The notes: generated by a model from the sequence alone, not told the origin. A stretch of 64,000 bases of DNA from Adiantum capillus-veneris (GCA_014529385.2 CM043953.1:107576549-107640548), one strand, 5' to 3'; shown: positions 1 to 11,729, counted from the first letter of the stretch. Numbers and translations are program-made.

Positions 1-46
<46 letters not shown>
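1..46. repeat. (TC)n microsatellite
   Basis: Uninterrupted TC dinucleotide run at the window edge, followed by GTGTTAACTATG. It may continue to the left. A similar TC run followed by GTGTT occurs at 32958-33039 inside the 3' LTR of gypsy 1. Confidence 0.95.
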
Positions 47-49
<3 letters not shown>

Positions 50-430
50 TTAACTATGCTCGTCTTTGTCGCCTTGCACCTCGTCCGTCAGGCTGGGTCC
101 CCGTGATTGACGGTGAGTGGATTAGGTCAACCCTCACACACAAGTTGAAGAGACTACTCTACCCACGCCCGTTTATACACACTCCCTCTGCCCCATGACT
201 GCGCACCACGCGTGACCAACCCTCTCTTACTCTCTCCCTCTGACGTACTAGAGCAGGTCAGCCCACCTGCACGCGCGCCCAGGCCCGTCTATCTCTGCTG
301 CCTTTCGACGCTGCTCTCTACTCTCTTTAACTCTCTCCCCTGTCGCTCACTACGCTGACAACCCACGTCAGCCACGAGCTCTCGCCCACGTGCTGATCGC
401 CGTTGGTCAACGTCCCCACAAGGTAAGCAC
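47..430. other. C-rich segment without a gene, ending in a splice-donor-like site
   Basis: This stretch is pyrimidine- and C-rich, unlike the A-rich sequence that follows, and contains no convincing reading frame. At 418-428 it reads ACAAG then GTAAGC, a good match to a plant 5' splice site. It could be an untranslated exon, or an LTR or leader part of the element whose internal region follows. No primer-binding site or LTR end was found to decide. Confidence 0.3.
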
Positions 431-1260
431 CAGGTAATAGTGTTATTTTATTATTAATTTATTTATTTTGTAATTTTAAAAAAAAATCAAAAATCAAAAA
501 TCTTTTTTCAAAAAAACAACAACAATAAATAGAATAAAAAATCATTAAAAATCCATTAAAACAATTTTTAAAAAAACAAACAAAAATAAATAAAAAATAA
601 AATAGAAAAATAAAAAACTCATACATTTTTTTAAAAAGGGTTTAAAAAATCATACAAAAATAGAAAAAATCATTTAAAAAAACAAACAAACATAGAAAAT
701 TCACAGAAAAATAAAAAACTCTTAGAAAATTCATAAAAATTTTTCAAAAACTCTACAAATTTTTAAAAAAATATATAAAAAATTCTATAAAAATTATAGA
801 CATAAAAGAAAATTCAAAAAGGTCACAGAAAATTCATAAACTATCCGGAAAAAACAAAATAAATCACAAAATTCATAAAATCTTCAAAAAAATTTGTAAA
901 AATTAGAAAATTCACAAAAAAAATTCTTAAAAATCAAAACTTTTTATAAAAAAAAGATCATAAAAGTACTAAAAATTTTAGAAAATTCAAAATTTCACAA
1001 AACATTAATAAAAATAAAAGAAAGTCGTCAAAAGTGCCAGAAAAAGCCAGAAAGAAGCAAAAAAGCAAAAAAACACACACACCATCGGAAGAGACACACG
1101 TCGAGCAAACAACACAAAAGCGGCCAAGTCGAAAAAAGCACGACCCGAGAAGTGTACCGCAAAGCGAGCAAAAATCAAGAACATGAGTCAGGAAAAACAC
1201 CGTGCAAAAGCGAACCAGATCAGCAGGAGAACAACTTAAACGACCAACTCAAAGCCGTGA
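431..1260. repeat. A-rich low-complexity stretch
   Basis: Strongly A-rich on the plus strand, with many short AAAATCAAAAA and AATAAAAAA words. It resembles the A-rich leader of gypsy 2 (34130-34680). I see no gene; open frames here are low-complexity artefacts. It is plausibly the untranslated leader of element A. Confidence 0.6.
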
Positions 1261-1764
1261 GGGGTAGACAAATTTCTACATTTGTCAAAATCAAGCCAAA
1301 AATCAACCAGTCAGAGTTGTAAAACTCATCGAAGCTGAGAAATTCGAGTTAGATTTTGGGATCTTCTTTGCAACTGGGATTGAGTTAATTTGGTCAAGAA
1401 TATTATTATTCTAGCTAAATTTTGACAGAGTTGCCACGGTTTATTTAAGGAGCTAGAATTGATCGTGCACGCAAGAAATTGGCAAGTGCAAGCAATTGCA
1501 CTGCGAATTAGCTTCCAATCGGACGAACAGAGGCACCAATCACGGTGGATTGCAGATTAGGATATTCAGAGTCCAGATTTTCATCATTTCAAAGGCCCAG
1601 ATCAATTCTGACACGATCCAACTAGAGTTAATCAACTCTTGTGAGTCTAAGAGCAGGCAACTGCAGTGCTTTGGCACAAACAGTTTTATCAAAATTGACT
1701 AGGAGAAATTCTGCTAATCAACACCAAAATCTGTTAGGAGATAGTTTTTACAGAACAAGTCAAC

Positions 1765-2460
1765 ATGGACTCAAAGCGAGCCAAGAATTCAAGTACAACA
1801 AAACAAGCTAGTAGTAGTGGCAACACATGCACAACTGCAACAGAGCAGATTTTATAGCTTTATGGATACAATGGAGATAAAGTCTTGTACACAGATTCAG
1901 AAGGTCATAGGTATCTTATGAGCAGTAAAAGCAATGCGGGAGCCAAGATCCTATTGATCAGAGTAAAGCCAGATTCAAAGAACTCCCAGATGTTCACAGA
2001 CTTCAGTGGAGCCAAGTATTGCAAGCTCAAAGATGAAGTGCAGATAGAAGTGCAAAAATTTGACCAAAGTGGTTATCCAAAAAATCTGCACAAGTCAGCA
2101 AAACATACATTTGGTGCATATGCAATTAGGGTCATTGTACATGGATTACAGTGGTCAGATCTATAATCGAGAACCAGAATTGCAAGATCCAACAGATCAA
2201 CTAATAGAAGCCAATCTAATTGTGGAACCAGGTCAAAGACGGTACAAAGGTCAAGATGGAGCAATCTACAACTTGATGCTTAGTGTTCTAAAAGAAGAAG
2301 CCGACAACTTGGCAAGCATAGAAGCAGAAACTTCTCAGGTAGAGCTTGGCATGACAGAACCAAATGAAATACCATCAGTCGTGGCATATTGCTCAAATTG
2401 TGGACGAAAAGGTGGACATTTTTTTTAAGATTGTCCAAGAAATCCAGACAACAAGGACAC
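1765..2460 (+). pseudogene. Element A gag-like N-terminal region with zinc-knuckle remnant
   Basis: Starts at ATG 1765 (MDSKRAKNSS), broken by an in-frame TAG at 1855. It continues in the same frame to about 2160, then shifts frame to 2428. The end carries CSNCGRKGGHFF, a stop, then DCPRNP, which resembles a CX2CX4HX4C retroviral zinc knuckle with one extra residue before the His and a stop before the last Cys. That knuckle is the basis for calling it gag-like. Three short related modules occur: YTDSEGHRYLM (about 1886), MFTDFSGAKYCKL (about 1990) and YKGQDGAIYNL (about 2243). The same style of module recurs further on and in element C. The function of the modules is unknown. Confidence 0.55.
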
Positions 2461-4300
2461 ATCAACTTCCAAGCAAGGTACATAGCAAATTGGAAATGCA
2501 AACCTCGATGTAAGTGCATTTAACTCGTCACTTTTAATGCAATCAGATGATTCTACATTACCGTTAGAAGCACTAATAAAAGCACTGCAAGTTCAAAATC
2601 AGCATAAAGATGCACATGCACCTGAAAAGCTTAAGATTCTTTGAACAAAAAATTCTTGCATGAATTTGTTCAAGGTGTCCAGATATCACCGAATGTTGAA
2701 AAGACCGTTAGGTTTGCAAATGATTCTGCATCTAGTGCCACAAGCGTGCAATCATTCACGAGTCTAAGGGACACATTAAACAAAATGATGTTAGCTTTGT
2801 ATGGTACACATAATTCATATGCACACTACATATACCAAAAGGAAAATTGTACAAAAAGGATCAACCAGTGTTTGAACGGCCCACATACCAGCTCATAGAA
2901 GTGCGTCCAGTGATAGATAAAAAAGGATGGTTCATTTCATAGGAAACAATCTATTATAGCACATCCTCTCTAGAGCTTGACCTAGGGGATAATTTGTCAT
3001 GTTTCAAGGAGATACATAGGAAACTATGCAGAAGGTTTACTAATGCCAAACATCAACAATGCTATCCAAAGTGTACCTGCACAATCCCAAAAGGTGAGAC
3101 TAAACCAGAGCCAAAAATTTGAACTCTTACAATGAAGCAGGCTATATTGATCACCCTAGGAAGGGGGGAGCTGTAAATTCATCAAGCTTAGCTTATGTAC
3201 CAGGAAATGCTACACCAGTTAGAAGCCCTAGGGGTTCTAGCCAACAAACTCCTTCAAAGCAGAAACCATTGAAAGATCATATGGTTGTTGGAAGTTTCCA
3301 ATTGACCCAAATTCCATCAGAATCTGCAAACAAATGCTTATATGAAGATCATCAGGGACAAAAGTTTCAGCTGATCTCCACAGGTTAGAGTCAAAAGCCG
3401 ATAAATCCAATAGTGTTCAAGCAATTACATGTGATCAAGCTCACATATGCATATCAAGATGCACATGGTAATGAATATCAGCAAGATCAAGACCTTTTAC
3501 AAACCCCTATGGATGGCCCGAATGAAGTCAAAGACTATCTGAAGATGATGCAAATCCTCAAGCTGCCAGAACAGGTGACAAAAAAGTCAAAGTCAATGAA
3601 AGCTAAAGTCCAGAAGGATACACAAAGGTCACCACCAAAATATCCTCCAAAGAGACAGATTCTGTCAAAAAGTACAATGGATCTTCTAAGATCAAAGGTT
3701 ACTCAAATGCAAGCGGATAATGTTCATCATTTGCAAAAAAGTGCAATATTATAGCCAATGGATCCAACATCGATGGAAGCAGGCGGTCAAAGCAAAGAAA
3801 ATGCAAATAAAGCTCGACCAGAGACAATCAAGTGCAACATTGTTGGTGAAAACGAAGAAAAGTTGTTCAGTGTAGTAAAGCTATATTTTCAACTAGACAA
3901 GAACCTCATTTCTTTTTGTACTAGGAAAAGATGTGGCCAGCCACAATTGGAAGATGCTTCTAAATTTGTTAGAATATCAGGAGACAAAGGATCTGAATGC
4001 TGGGGAATCATCTCCACCACCATTGAAGTAAGTTCACAGATCATCATAGCTCAATTTCATGTGATCACAGCAAAGGATATGCTAGAGGACGTCATAATGG
4101 GTATGCCAATGGCCCATAAGATGCTAGAGATACAGAGATCAATGAAGATGCAGTCTTCAGAGACAACCAATAATGAAGACCAAGACTGGTCACATGCAGA
4201 CGATAGCACAAGGGCCTCAAGAACAGTTAAAATGGAGGCTTATATCAAAGCAGATCTTATTGAACATGATTCATCTCCATCCAACAAAACTGCATAAGAG
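2461..4300 (+). pseudogene. Element A central region: module repeats and first retropepsin-like domain
   Basis: Continues the ancestral frame. From 3119 to 4297 a single frame is interrupted only by TAG (3386), TAG (3752) and TAA (4295); a fragment in another frame lies at 2641-2898. Two more modules appear, CLYEDHQGQKFQLI (about 3340) and YAYQDAHGNEYQQ (about 3447). Residues from about 3850 to 4140 look like a retropepsin fold: a GDKGSECWGI turn, FHVITAKDM, then EDVIMGMPMAHKML, which resembles the D(V/I)ILG..WL strand that closes aspartic proteases of LTR elements. A catalytic D-T/S-G is not seen. An exapted or decayed protease is an inference; the region could also be an uncharacterised structural protein. 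Confidence 0.45.
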
Positions 4301-4375
4301 CTTAAAGAAAATCAAGCAATAGCAAGTGCAGATCAAACAGAGCAAAGAGAAATCACGGAAGCTATTGAGCAGAGA

Positions 4376-4935
4376 ATGCCACCAAAGCTAGAAGTTAAGA
4401 AGAATGGGGTTGCAGACAACCAAGAAGCAATAGGAAGTCCAAAGATTAATCACTCGTTGCCAAGTGAATCAGCTGATGAAAGTCATATTGGAAAACACAG
4501 TCTCAAGATACTCTCCATAGAGATGCGGTCAGATCAAGATGAGACCATGGCAAATGTAGGACAAAGATCTTCAATAGAACCAGCAATGAGAATAGCTATA
4601 GTCCTCAGCAGTACAAAAGGAGCGAGTGTCAGATGCAATGCTCTAGTGCATAAAGAAGCAAAGTACAATATGGTTGCAAAAAACATTTAGAGCATTCTTG
4701 AGATTATTCAGAGCAAGCCAAGTAATAGAGAAATCATGGGTAAGGCTACAAGTCAAAGAGAATGGATGCTACCCTTAGCATCCAAATCATGAAGAGCAGG
4801 TAAAGTTTTAGGTGAAGCCTTCAAAAGACATGCATGCAGATGTCATCATTGGACATCAGTGGTTAGACCAATACAAGGCCTACAAAGAAGACAAAATGTT
4901 GATACTCTCTTTTCCAAGAGGTAGCAAGCAGCAAT
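4376..4935 (+). pseudogene. Element A second retropepsin-like domain, active site lost
   Basis: The frame of 4376-4690 ends in IAIVLSSTKGASVRCNALVH then KEAKYNMVAKNI. The part NALVHKEAKYNMVA aligns by eye with the NALVDTGASxNMV active-site loop of retropepsins, with the catalytic DTG replaced by HKE. A one-base frame change near 4680 continues it through two stops to ADVIIGHQWLDQYKAY at about 4836-4883, matching the closing ILG-D-WL strand. This is the second protease-like segment within 1 kb. Decay of a normal protease explains the lost residues equally well. Confidence 0.45.
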
Positions 4936-5846
4936 TACATAAACCATTAATGCTAGATTCAGAGTTGCAAAAGTCACAATAATCAAAGACAAATCTTGTA
5001 GACAAAGGTAAAGCTAAAGTGGAACTTCCACCAATTAGCACAAACGGAGTGGTGCTCTATGCCTCTACATCAAAGAACCCTCATGGATCAACTTCTTCAA
5101 GCAAGTCAGGCTTTTAAAACTTAAAGTCAACTGCTGACCCAATGGAAACCTCTTAGGAGACACCCAGAAATGCAAAGATATTTCAGCCAAAGTACTCAAG
5201 AAAGAAAAAGATAGTCAAGCAAGTGTTTGTTCCAAGCAATTTAGTCAAAGTCAATGATCCGGTTTGGATTAGGGACGGGAAATCAACATAGAAAGACAAA
5301 CACATGGGATGGATAGAATCACAATGGAGCTTAAAAGAACAGGAGTACTATGGAGGTAACATACAGATATGGATACCAAAACCGCAGGTTAGGGCATATG
5401 AAGTAACATCAAGTCCCTCCCAAGAAAGAAAACCCACAAGGTCTCAACCTCGACAATATCCTAGGATACCTAAGAAGCAAGTATACAACAACACAACATT
5501 GAAAGATGCTAAAGTCAACCAAAACTCTCAAGAGGATACAAAAAAAAGATGGATCTCAAAGAATCTTCCTCTTGGACAAAGATTCTACACAGGTTATATA
5601 GAGATTTGTCTACCAGTCAAACACAAGCCAACTGCAACTACACTAGACCTGCATAAAGATCTCAAGAACTCAACAAGACCTATAGCTAAGGAAAGTCAAC
5701 AAAGGAGATACAAAGGTCATCAAGAAATTTGGATTCCTAAGTCTTTCAATGCTTCGAGTCAAAAGCCAGATGTTGACAACCAACATGGCCTACAACAACA
5801 TCAAAAACTCCTATCAACAGGCCAAATTGGAGAATCAAACAGTTAA
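4936..5846 (+). pseudogene. Element A C-terminal region with three tandem Y-G-I-P modules
   Basis: Same frame as the preceding retropepsin-like end; stops lie near 4978, 5115, 5154 and 5288, then the frame is open from 5304 to 5843. Three modules are spaced along the last 180 codons: QEYYGGNIQIWIPKP (about 5330), GQRFYTGYIEICLPVK (about 5575) and QRRYKGHQEIWIPKS (about 5700). The third resembles the N-terminal module RRYKGQDGAIYNL at about 2238. The linkers are Lys-, Gln- and Ser-rich and look disordered. No named family is recognised. Repetition along both ends of the ancestral frame suggests one modular polypeptide of roughly 1300-1400 residues. Confidence 0.5.
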
Positions 5847-6959
5847 TGGAGTCTTCACAGTCAAGGAAGGACCACCCAACTAATGTGAATGTAGATTCGA
5901 AGAAGATAACTTACAGGTATGGCAAAAGAAACCTTCAATGCCAATTTGGTCCTTCACTAATCCTCTTTTTGAGGATTCAAGCTTACTTTTACCAGAAGAA
6001 ATATTTGTAGTAAGCACAAGAATGTAAAAAGTCAAGTTGTCAGGGTGCAAAAAACACTCTTTGGCATAGTCAGAGTCAGGCTGTTGAGCCATAAAATGAG
6101 CAAAGCATTAGTCCCAAAGCTTCAAGTCATATTAAACTCTATGCTAAGAGTTGTAGTTATTAGGCTTACACTCAAACTCGAAGAGTTGAGCATATCTAAG
6201 TCATGTCGCTCATGTTGGATGAGATGAGCATAAGAGTCGAAGTCTATTAACTTACAAATGGTGGAGTGTCATAGAGTCCAACACTCACGCACAGTGCACA
6301 GTTAGATGAGAGCACATATCCTCGACAACAAAAACCATTCTTAAAGGGGTGCAGCTTGCAAAGCCATGTCATATGCTTTTATAGCTACACCATCTTTCTT
6401 GCACAGCATATTGTTTCCCATGCATTTCTATGATGTCCACCATTGGACATATGCATTAGACACTCTTTTTTGCTTCCACCTATGCACCTTGAGTGGACTA
6501 CAACAAGCGACTACAACAGGCAAACCAATATTCCCTCATGCTACCCTTTCATATTTGCTGCCTTTTTAATTCTATATCTATCAGCAAATAATCCCTTGAG
6601 TACTTTATTAATATTTCCCATGCTCATAAGTACTCCAATAATGCGCGTATCCCAAAGGTACTTTTTCCCCATTGGATTTTTTCCCTTTGGTCATCTAGGT
6701 ATTAGACCCTAATTTAGATATCATTTTACTTCTCTTGTACATACTTTTCATATATAAACAATAGCCTCATCATTATGTTATTACAATGGAAAAATGCAAC
6801 ATCATCTCTCACATCAGACATATTTGGACCAATCAAGATGTTGCAGAAAATTGAACCTCATCAACAAATGAAGACAATCAACCCATCAACAACCAATCAA
6901 AAACCTTTCACAGCATCCACGGGCACTTCTCAACGGTGCCCGAGGACGGGTACTAAAAT
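5847..6959 (+). other. Element A 3' untranslated region
   Basis: About 1.1 kb with only short shadow frames. It lies between the last module-bearing frame and the polypurine tract, the place of the 3' untranslated part of an LTR element. No pol motif was found on either strand. Confidence 0.5.
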
Positions 6960-6972
6960 CGAAAGGGGGGAA
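6960..6972 (+). promoter_or_regulatory. Polypurine tract of element A
   Basis: CGAAAGGGGGGAA immediately precedes the TG of the 3' LTR. This is the expected primer site for plus-strand DNA synthesis in an LTR retroelement and it fixes both the orientation and the LTR start. Confidence 0.8.
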
Positions 6973-7981
6973 TGTTAATTGAGCCGACGTCAGTTAACAG
7001 GAGCTGCTAAATATCGAAGCCTTATGAATGCATATCGAAGATTAATATGAAGCAGCAGTGAAGATTGGAGTTACACACTTTTCACATTTTTCCAAAATGG
7101 CCAAGTATTGTAATTTCTCGATTTATTTTGCCATTGTGATAATTGTAACGTGTTAGGAGCTCAATAAGAGTTCCAAGATGTAAAGCATAGGACAATTAGT
7201 GTACCTAGGTTGCAAATACAATAAGTGTGGAGCCTTAAAGGTCTTGGGCACCGAACATTACACATTTTAGACCTTGGCTAAGGTATAAAATCCAAATTTG
7301 TAAAGTTTATTATTAAGTTTTAGATAATAGAAACACTACATGAGCTAACGGCGCTCACTTCTCTCCTTCTCGTGCTTCCTACTCCCTTCCGGGTTGTCAC
7401 ATTGCAGTGCCGTCTGTTGCATTGCAACTGCAGGTAAGAGCTCTACGCATTGACGTAAGCATTTCATGGTAATCCGTAGCTTTTGGAGACGCAGACCCGC
7501 GGCTTAATTTCATCATAAGTAGAAATTTAAGCTTCAAATCATAAGCTAAGTATAGGCGTGGTAGTGGGACATCATTGCTAAGCATTTAGATGCATTCTGG
7601 GTCGAAAATGACTAGGTCAAAAACTCACTACTGTTAATAATTGTGATTTTTGCACTTGACCTAAAGTGAGGTTTGAGACCATAAGCATGTGTGCTTAGGT
7701 CTTATAAATAAGTCCTAGAAGTTTCGTAACGTTTGGATGTCGTTTGATGCTGTAACGGATGTGATTTGTTTGTCGATGAGCGACTAGCTTTTGGTGATTT
7801 CAATCATTTGAGTGTAGCTTGAGTTAGATGCGAGTTGTTTGTTGTTTTCCAAGAGATTGACAACCTCTTGTAGCCTCCATGCACTAGTCGAGTCAGCTTC
7901 GTCCCATGGATTGACAATTATATTCGTGGTTCTCGCTATGTCTGCAATAAGATAGGAGTCAGGCTAGACACCCGTCCCACA
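6973..7981 (+). repeat. 3' LTR of element A (1009 bp)
   Basis: Begins TGTTAATTGAGCC directly after the polypurine tract and ends CCCGTCCCACA, where copia B coding sequence resumes. From about 7270 to the end it aligns with 41310-42016, the 5' LTR of element C, with scattered substitutions and small indels. Shared landmarks are GGCTAAGGTATAAAA (a TATA-like promoter element), CTTCCGGGTTGTCACATT and AGCTTCGTCCCATGG. The first 290 bp are much less similar. With no intact partner LTR in the window the target duplication cannot be tested; the next five bases are TCACC. Confidence 0.85.
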
Positions 7982-10244
7982 TCACCATTTGCACTCCTTG
8001 AGTCTTCACCATCCTCAAGCTCCATGTACTCATCACCTGTTTCTTTCGTCTGTTTTCTTTCCAAGTGATCTTTGTAAATATTTTGGCCATTGAAAATTAC
8101 ATCCCTACTTCTAAAATTTTATCATCTTCAAGATTCCTTAGGCGGCGATGCCCAACGTCACCTTCTCCATAACCGATGAAGAAACACTTTTTGGACTTTT
8201 TATCTAGATTTGATCTTAGGCTTCTATCTATGTGCATGAAAGCCTCACACCCAAACACTTTGAGAATGAATAATTCATTGGTTTACCTGTCCATGCCTCC
8301 TCTAGAACTCCCCCATCCAATGCCATTGAGAGTGACTGTTTCATCAAATACATAGACGTACTTATTACTGCTTCTGCCCAAAGCTCTAGCGGTAAGCGTG
8401 CATGTAGCTGCATGCTTTGTGCTCGCTCCATGATTGTTCTATTTATCCTTTTGGAACTTTTATTTTGTTGAGGTGTCCGTGGGGTTGTCCTTTGCCTCCG
8501 AATGCTATTGCTAGCACAAAAGCTTTCAAAAGCTTGGCTGCAATATTCGCCTCCATTGCCGAATATGAGGCATTTAACCTTGGTACCTACTTCATTCTCC
8601 ACAAAGGCTTTCCACCTTTGAAGTATGGAGAACACATCGGATTTATTCTTCATGACATAAACCCATGTTTTTCTAGTTGCATCGTCTATGAGTGTTACAT
8701 AGTACAATGAGCCACCAAGGGATCGTGTACTTGCAGGACCCCAAACATCAGAATGAACCAATTCAAGTTCTTTATTTTTTCTTTCATTTCCTACTTTTAG
8801 GAATTTCACATTCTTTTGTTTACCATAAACACAATTTTCACAGAACTTTAAGTCCACTTCTTTCAAACCCGGTAGAAGCTTCTTTGATTGAAGGAGCGCA
8901 TTCCTTTGGCACTCATATGCCCAAACCGATAGTGCCACACCGCACTGTCCACTTCTGTAGCTATTGCACAAGTTGAAGATTGCGTGCTGATAGTACACAA
9001 GTAAAGTGTACCGATCTTTTCTCCCTTGGCAACCACCAAAGATCCCTTTGAGATTTTCCACCGTTTCTTTCCAAATGCAATGTTGTGACCTTCATCGTCC
9101 AATTGTCCAGTAGAGATCAAATTTTTGCAAAGAGATGAGACATACCTAACATCTATAAGCTTCCATTGATTTCCGTTAGCAGTTTTGACACAAATTGTAC
9201 CTTTGTCAACAATTTCACAAGCTTCATCATCTCCCAAGTATACATATCCAAAATGACCTTTGGTGTAATCTTGGAAATGTTGCTTGTGTGGTGTCGCATG
9301 GAATGAAGCCCCGGAATCTACTATCTAGGGTTTAGACACATTGTCTAATGAGAGAATTAGAGCATCTTGCTCTACTTTACCTACCACATTGGCCTTTGAT
9401 GTTGGCATGTTGTCTTGAGACTCTGGATCCTCCTTCTTCTTGGACCAGCAATCCTTCTTGCAGCAGTTCCAACATTCAAGAACTGACTTTGTGTGTGACT
9501 TGCTTTGCCTTGAGCGATCACGATCCTTTTGGTTTTTGAACCTCTCCTAAGGCCTTCCTCTTGTTTCCACTGATAATGTATCACTTGATGACTCTATTGT
9601 GCTTCTCCTTTGCATTTCCTCGCTTAGGAGAGCACCCACAACATCATCAAACTTAAGAGTATTTGTGCCAGAGATAAAATTTCTTCCATCCATCACAAGG
9701 CTATCCCAACTATCTAGTAGAGACGATAGTATAACGAGAGCTCGCACTTTGTCATCGAAATTGATTTTCACCGGTCGAAATTGACTTATGTTGGTGTTAA
9801 AGTCATTTAGGTATTTTGCAACTAAACCATTCTCCGCCATCTTTAGATTAAACAAGCGCTTCATGAGAAATACCTTATTGGATGTCGTGGTTTCTCGTAG
9901 AGGCCGTCAAGTGACTTCATCAAGTCCTCCGTGGTATTCATCTCCAAAGCGTTGAAGGCCTCCGTTGGCACCAAGCTTAACTAGATTGTTCCTAATGCCT
10001 TTTGGTCAAGGACAATCCATGCATCATCTGCCATTGTTGCGGGCTTCTTTGCAAAACCACCTAGTGGAAAATAAAGGTCTTTCTAGTAGAGATAATCTTC
10101 AATATGCATCTTCTAGTGTTGGTAGTTCTTGCCGTTGAATTTCTCAATCTTGAGCTTCCCTTCTCCACCATTACTTCCACTCAATTCAAGGAATCCTTTC
10201 CTTGAGATACTTTAGTTGCTACAAGCAAACCTTGCTCTGATAGA
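7982..10244 (-). pseudogene. Copia B gag-protease-integrase pseudogene
   Basis: Reading leftwards. 9864-9547 has a UBN2/copia gag core (YLNDFNTNISQFRPVKINFD). A decayed cysteine-rich knuckle follows at about 9480-9440. A protease region leads into LIDVRYVSSLCKNLISTGQL and the pre-integrase block WKISKGSLVVAKGEKIGTLY at 9237-8990. The integrase spans 9061-8228: HSDVWGPASTRSLGG gives the first Asp, but LIFGNGGEYCS replaces the usual TDNGGEY and NKSSKRINRT replaces NGVAERMNRT. The second Asp and the Glu of the DDE triad are therefore lost. There are several frame changes. Sequence from 8227 to 7982 is the integrase C-terminal region, cut at the element A LTR. Confidence 0.85.
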
Positions 10245-10256
10245 GCTCTGATACTA
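10245..10256 (-). promoter_or_regulatory. Copia B primer-binding site
   Basis: On the minus strand this reads TAGTATCAGAGC, one base from TGGTATCAGAGC, the site complementary to the 3' end of initiator Met-tRNA used by plant copia elements. It lies two bases inside the LTR. Confidence 0.8.
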
Positions 10257-10258
10257 GC

Positions 10259-10441
10259 TGTTAGGAAATATGATGTAGCTAAGTAAATAATTGAGTAGTT
10301 TACTTAATGGAGAGAGATAATTTTCACACATGAAGATTATAGAGTAGAGAGAGAGAGAGAGCACACATGATATACGTGGTTCACCCAATGTGGGCTACGT
10401 CCAAGGGAAAGCAGTGTGAGTGCGCAAATGCGGTGCACGTG

Positions 10442-10495
<54 letters not shown>

Positions 10496-10654
10496 ACATG
10501 ATGTGGGTGGAGCTCCCAAATCTCACTATATGAGCACAATGTGAGAATGAGTGAGAGCTCCTCATTCTTTGCATGTATAAAGAATAAGGAGATAAATACG
10601 GGCGGTCGGCGAATACGGGCAAAGCATGGTGAGACCCACCGCCTTTACCTAACA
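10259..10654 (-). repeat. Copia B 5' LTR (396 bp) with internal (AG)n
   Basis: Bounded by TGTTAGG at one end and CCTAACA at the other, next to the primer-binding site. A GA/AG run at 10444-10495 lies inside. The outer half is clearly homologous to the LTR at 18096-18335, including the CACAATGTGAGAATGAGTGAG region and the same position of the microsatellite, so both belong to one family. Confidence 0.85.
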
Positions 10655-10906
10655 TTCTCCCACTAAAGGTTGTGTGCCGATAAGTGGCAAGAAGACTAGC
10701 CTACAACTAGTATATATAAGACGTGAGAGAAGACGGCTCTCAACCTATGCCCACTGGCTCACTCCAAACACGTGAGTGCATCTGTAACCGCTCTAGTGTA
10801 GATGCAACATGCATATCACTAGGACTAGATCCACAATGGCACTCCTGATGCAGGTATCGAGTGATGACCTGCATGGCTCCACAATACACAATGCTAATGT
10901 CAGTCA

Positions 10907-11722
10907 TCACCCCACTCCCACTACAAATGCACCAACCGCATAAGTAAGATGAGGTCTTGAGACCAAAAGGTCACACATGAGAGACTCGAAAGTCGACGAA
11001 ACATGCACTATGTGTGCCAACTTATCCCTGTCAGCAACCTCAGTGCCATATGCATCCTCATCAGGAACCACGTAACTATGCATCACCATGTCAGCATCAT
11101 TTGGTAAAGGCATATCTACTGAGAATGACTGCAAAACCAGAAAATTAGCACCATTGCAGTCACACAACTGTTTGAAGGAGATTGTCACCCTCAAATGTAT
11201 CAGATGCATCATAGAACAATGCATCAGTCTTTGGCTCAACTGATGTCACCTCAACTAATGAATGACCAAGCTTTGCATCCATAGAGATACAATTGTCTGT
11301 GTGAACGTCACCATAAGACCACAACCTGCTCTCCATGCAGCACAACCGTAAAAGAGACACACCTCCTCTCTCTCTCTAAACATGGCCGCAAATACACAGA
11401 GACTACACCGCCTCATGTCTCAAAAATATGCAAAGGATATACCAAACCACTCCTAGAACCTCTGGCTATCACCAATGATCCCCTATGCATATGAAATGAC
11501 CGCTCTCCAAGCAGTACATAAATGTCCACTACTCTGCAACTGACACACTGAAATGAGACTCTGACTGAGTCCTGGTACATAACGTACATCTCGTAGCGTA
11601 AGCAACACACGGCTAGGTAAAGACATGCATACATCTCCAGCACCCTCTATTGTCATATGTTGAACCATCAGCAAACTACACACAACCAAGGCTCCCACTA
11701 GAGAAAAAGCAAAACAAATCAC
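10907..11722 (-). pseudogene. Copia D protease/pre-integrase and RT C-terminal fragments
   Basis: Minus-strand frames. 11722-11483 carries LTLRDVRYVPGLSQSLISVC, the end of a copia protease. 11513-11413 carries MHRGSLVIARGSRSGLVY, the pre-integrase motif. 11239-10907 ends in ESLMCDLLVSRPHLTYAVG, which matches the GSLMY..TRPDI.YAVG segment of the copia RT tail. The integrase and most of the RT are missing between them, so this is a deletion derivative with no function left. Confidence 0.7.
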
Positions 11723-11729
11723 GAGGTGG

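Larger units (their letters stand above)
1261..7981 (+). mobile_element. Element A: large RT-less LTR element, 3' portion
   Basis: A decayed LTR element read on the plus strand. Seen: a string of broken frames from 1765 to 5846, a non-coding 3' stretch, a polypurine tract at 6960-6972 and a 1009-bp 3' LTR at 6973-7981 beginning TGTTAATT and ending CCCACA. Its LTR is homologous over about 700 bp to the 5' LTR of element C (41103-42016). No reverse transcriptase, RNase H or integrase motif is visible, so it was probably mobilised in trans. The left end is unknown: no 5' LTR or PBS was found, and the start given is only where non-A-rich leader begins. It inserted into copia B, whose integrase coding is cut at 7982. 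Confidence 0.7.
7982..10654 (-). mobile_element. Copia B: 5' part of a Ty1/copia element
   Basis: Minus-strand element with a 396-bp 5' LTR at 10259-10654, a Met-tRNA-type primer site at 10245-10256, gag, protease and integrase remnants down to 8228, and an integrase C-terminal region to 7982, where element A interrupts it. The reverse transcriptase part would lie beyond element A, outside the window. Frames are broken, so it is inactive. Confidence 0.85.

Noticed and set aside
958-1200. 80-codon minus-strand frame rich in Phe, Leu and Cys
   Set aside because: It is the complement of the A-rich leader; composition explains it and no domain is visible.
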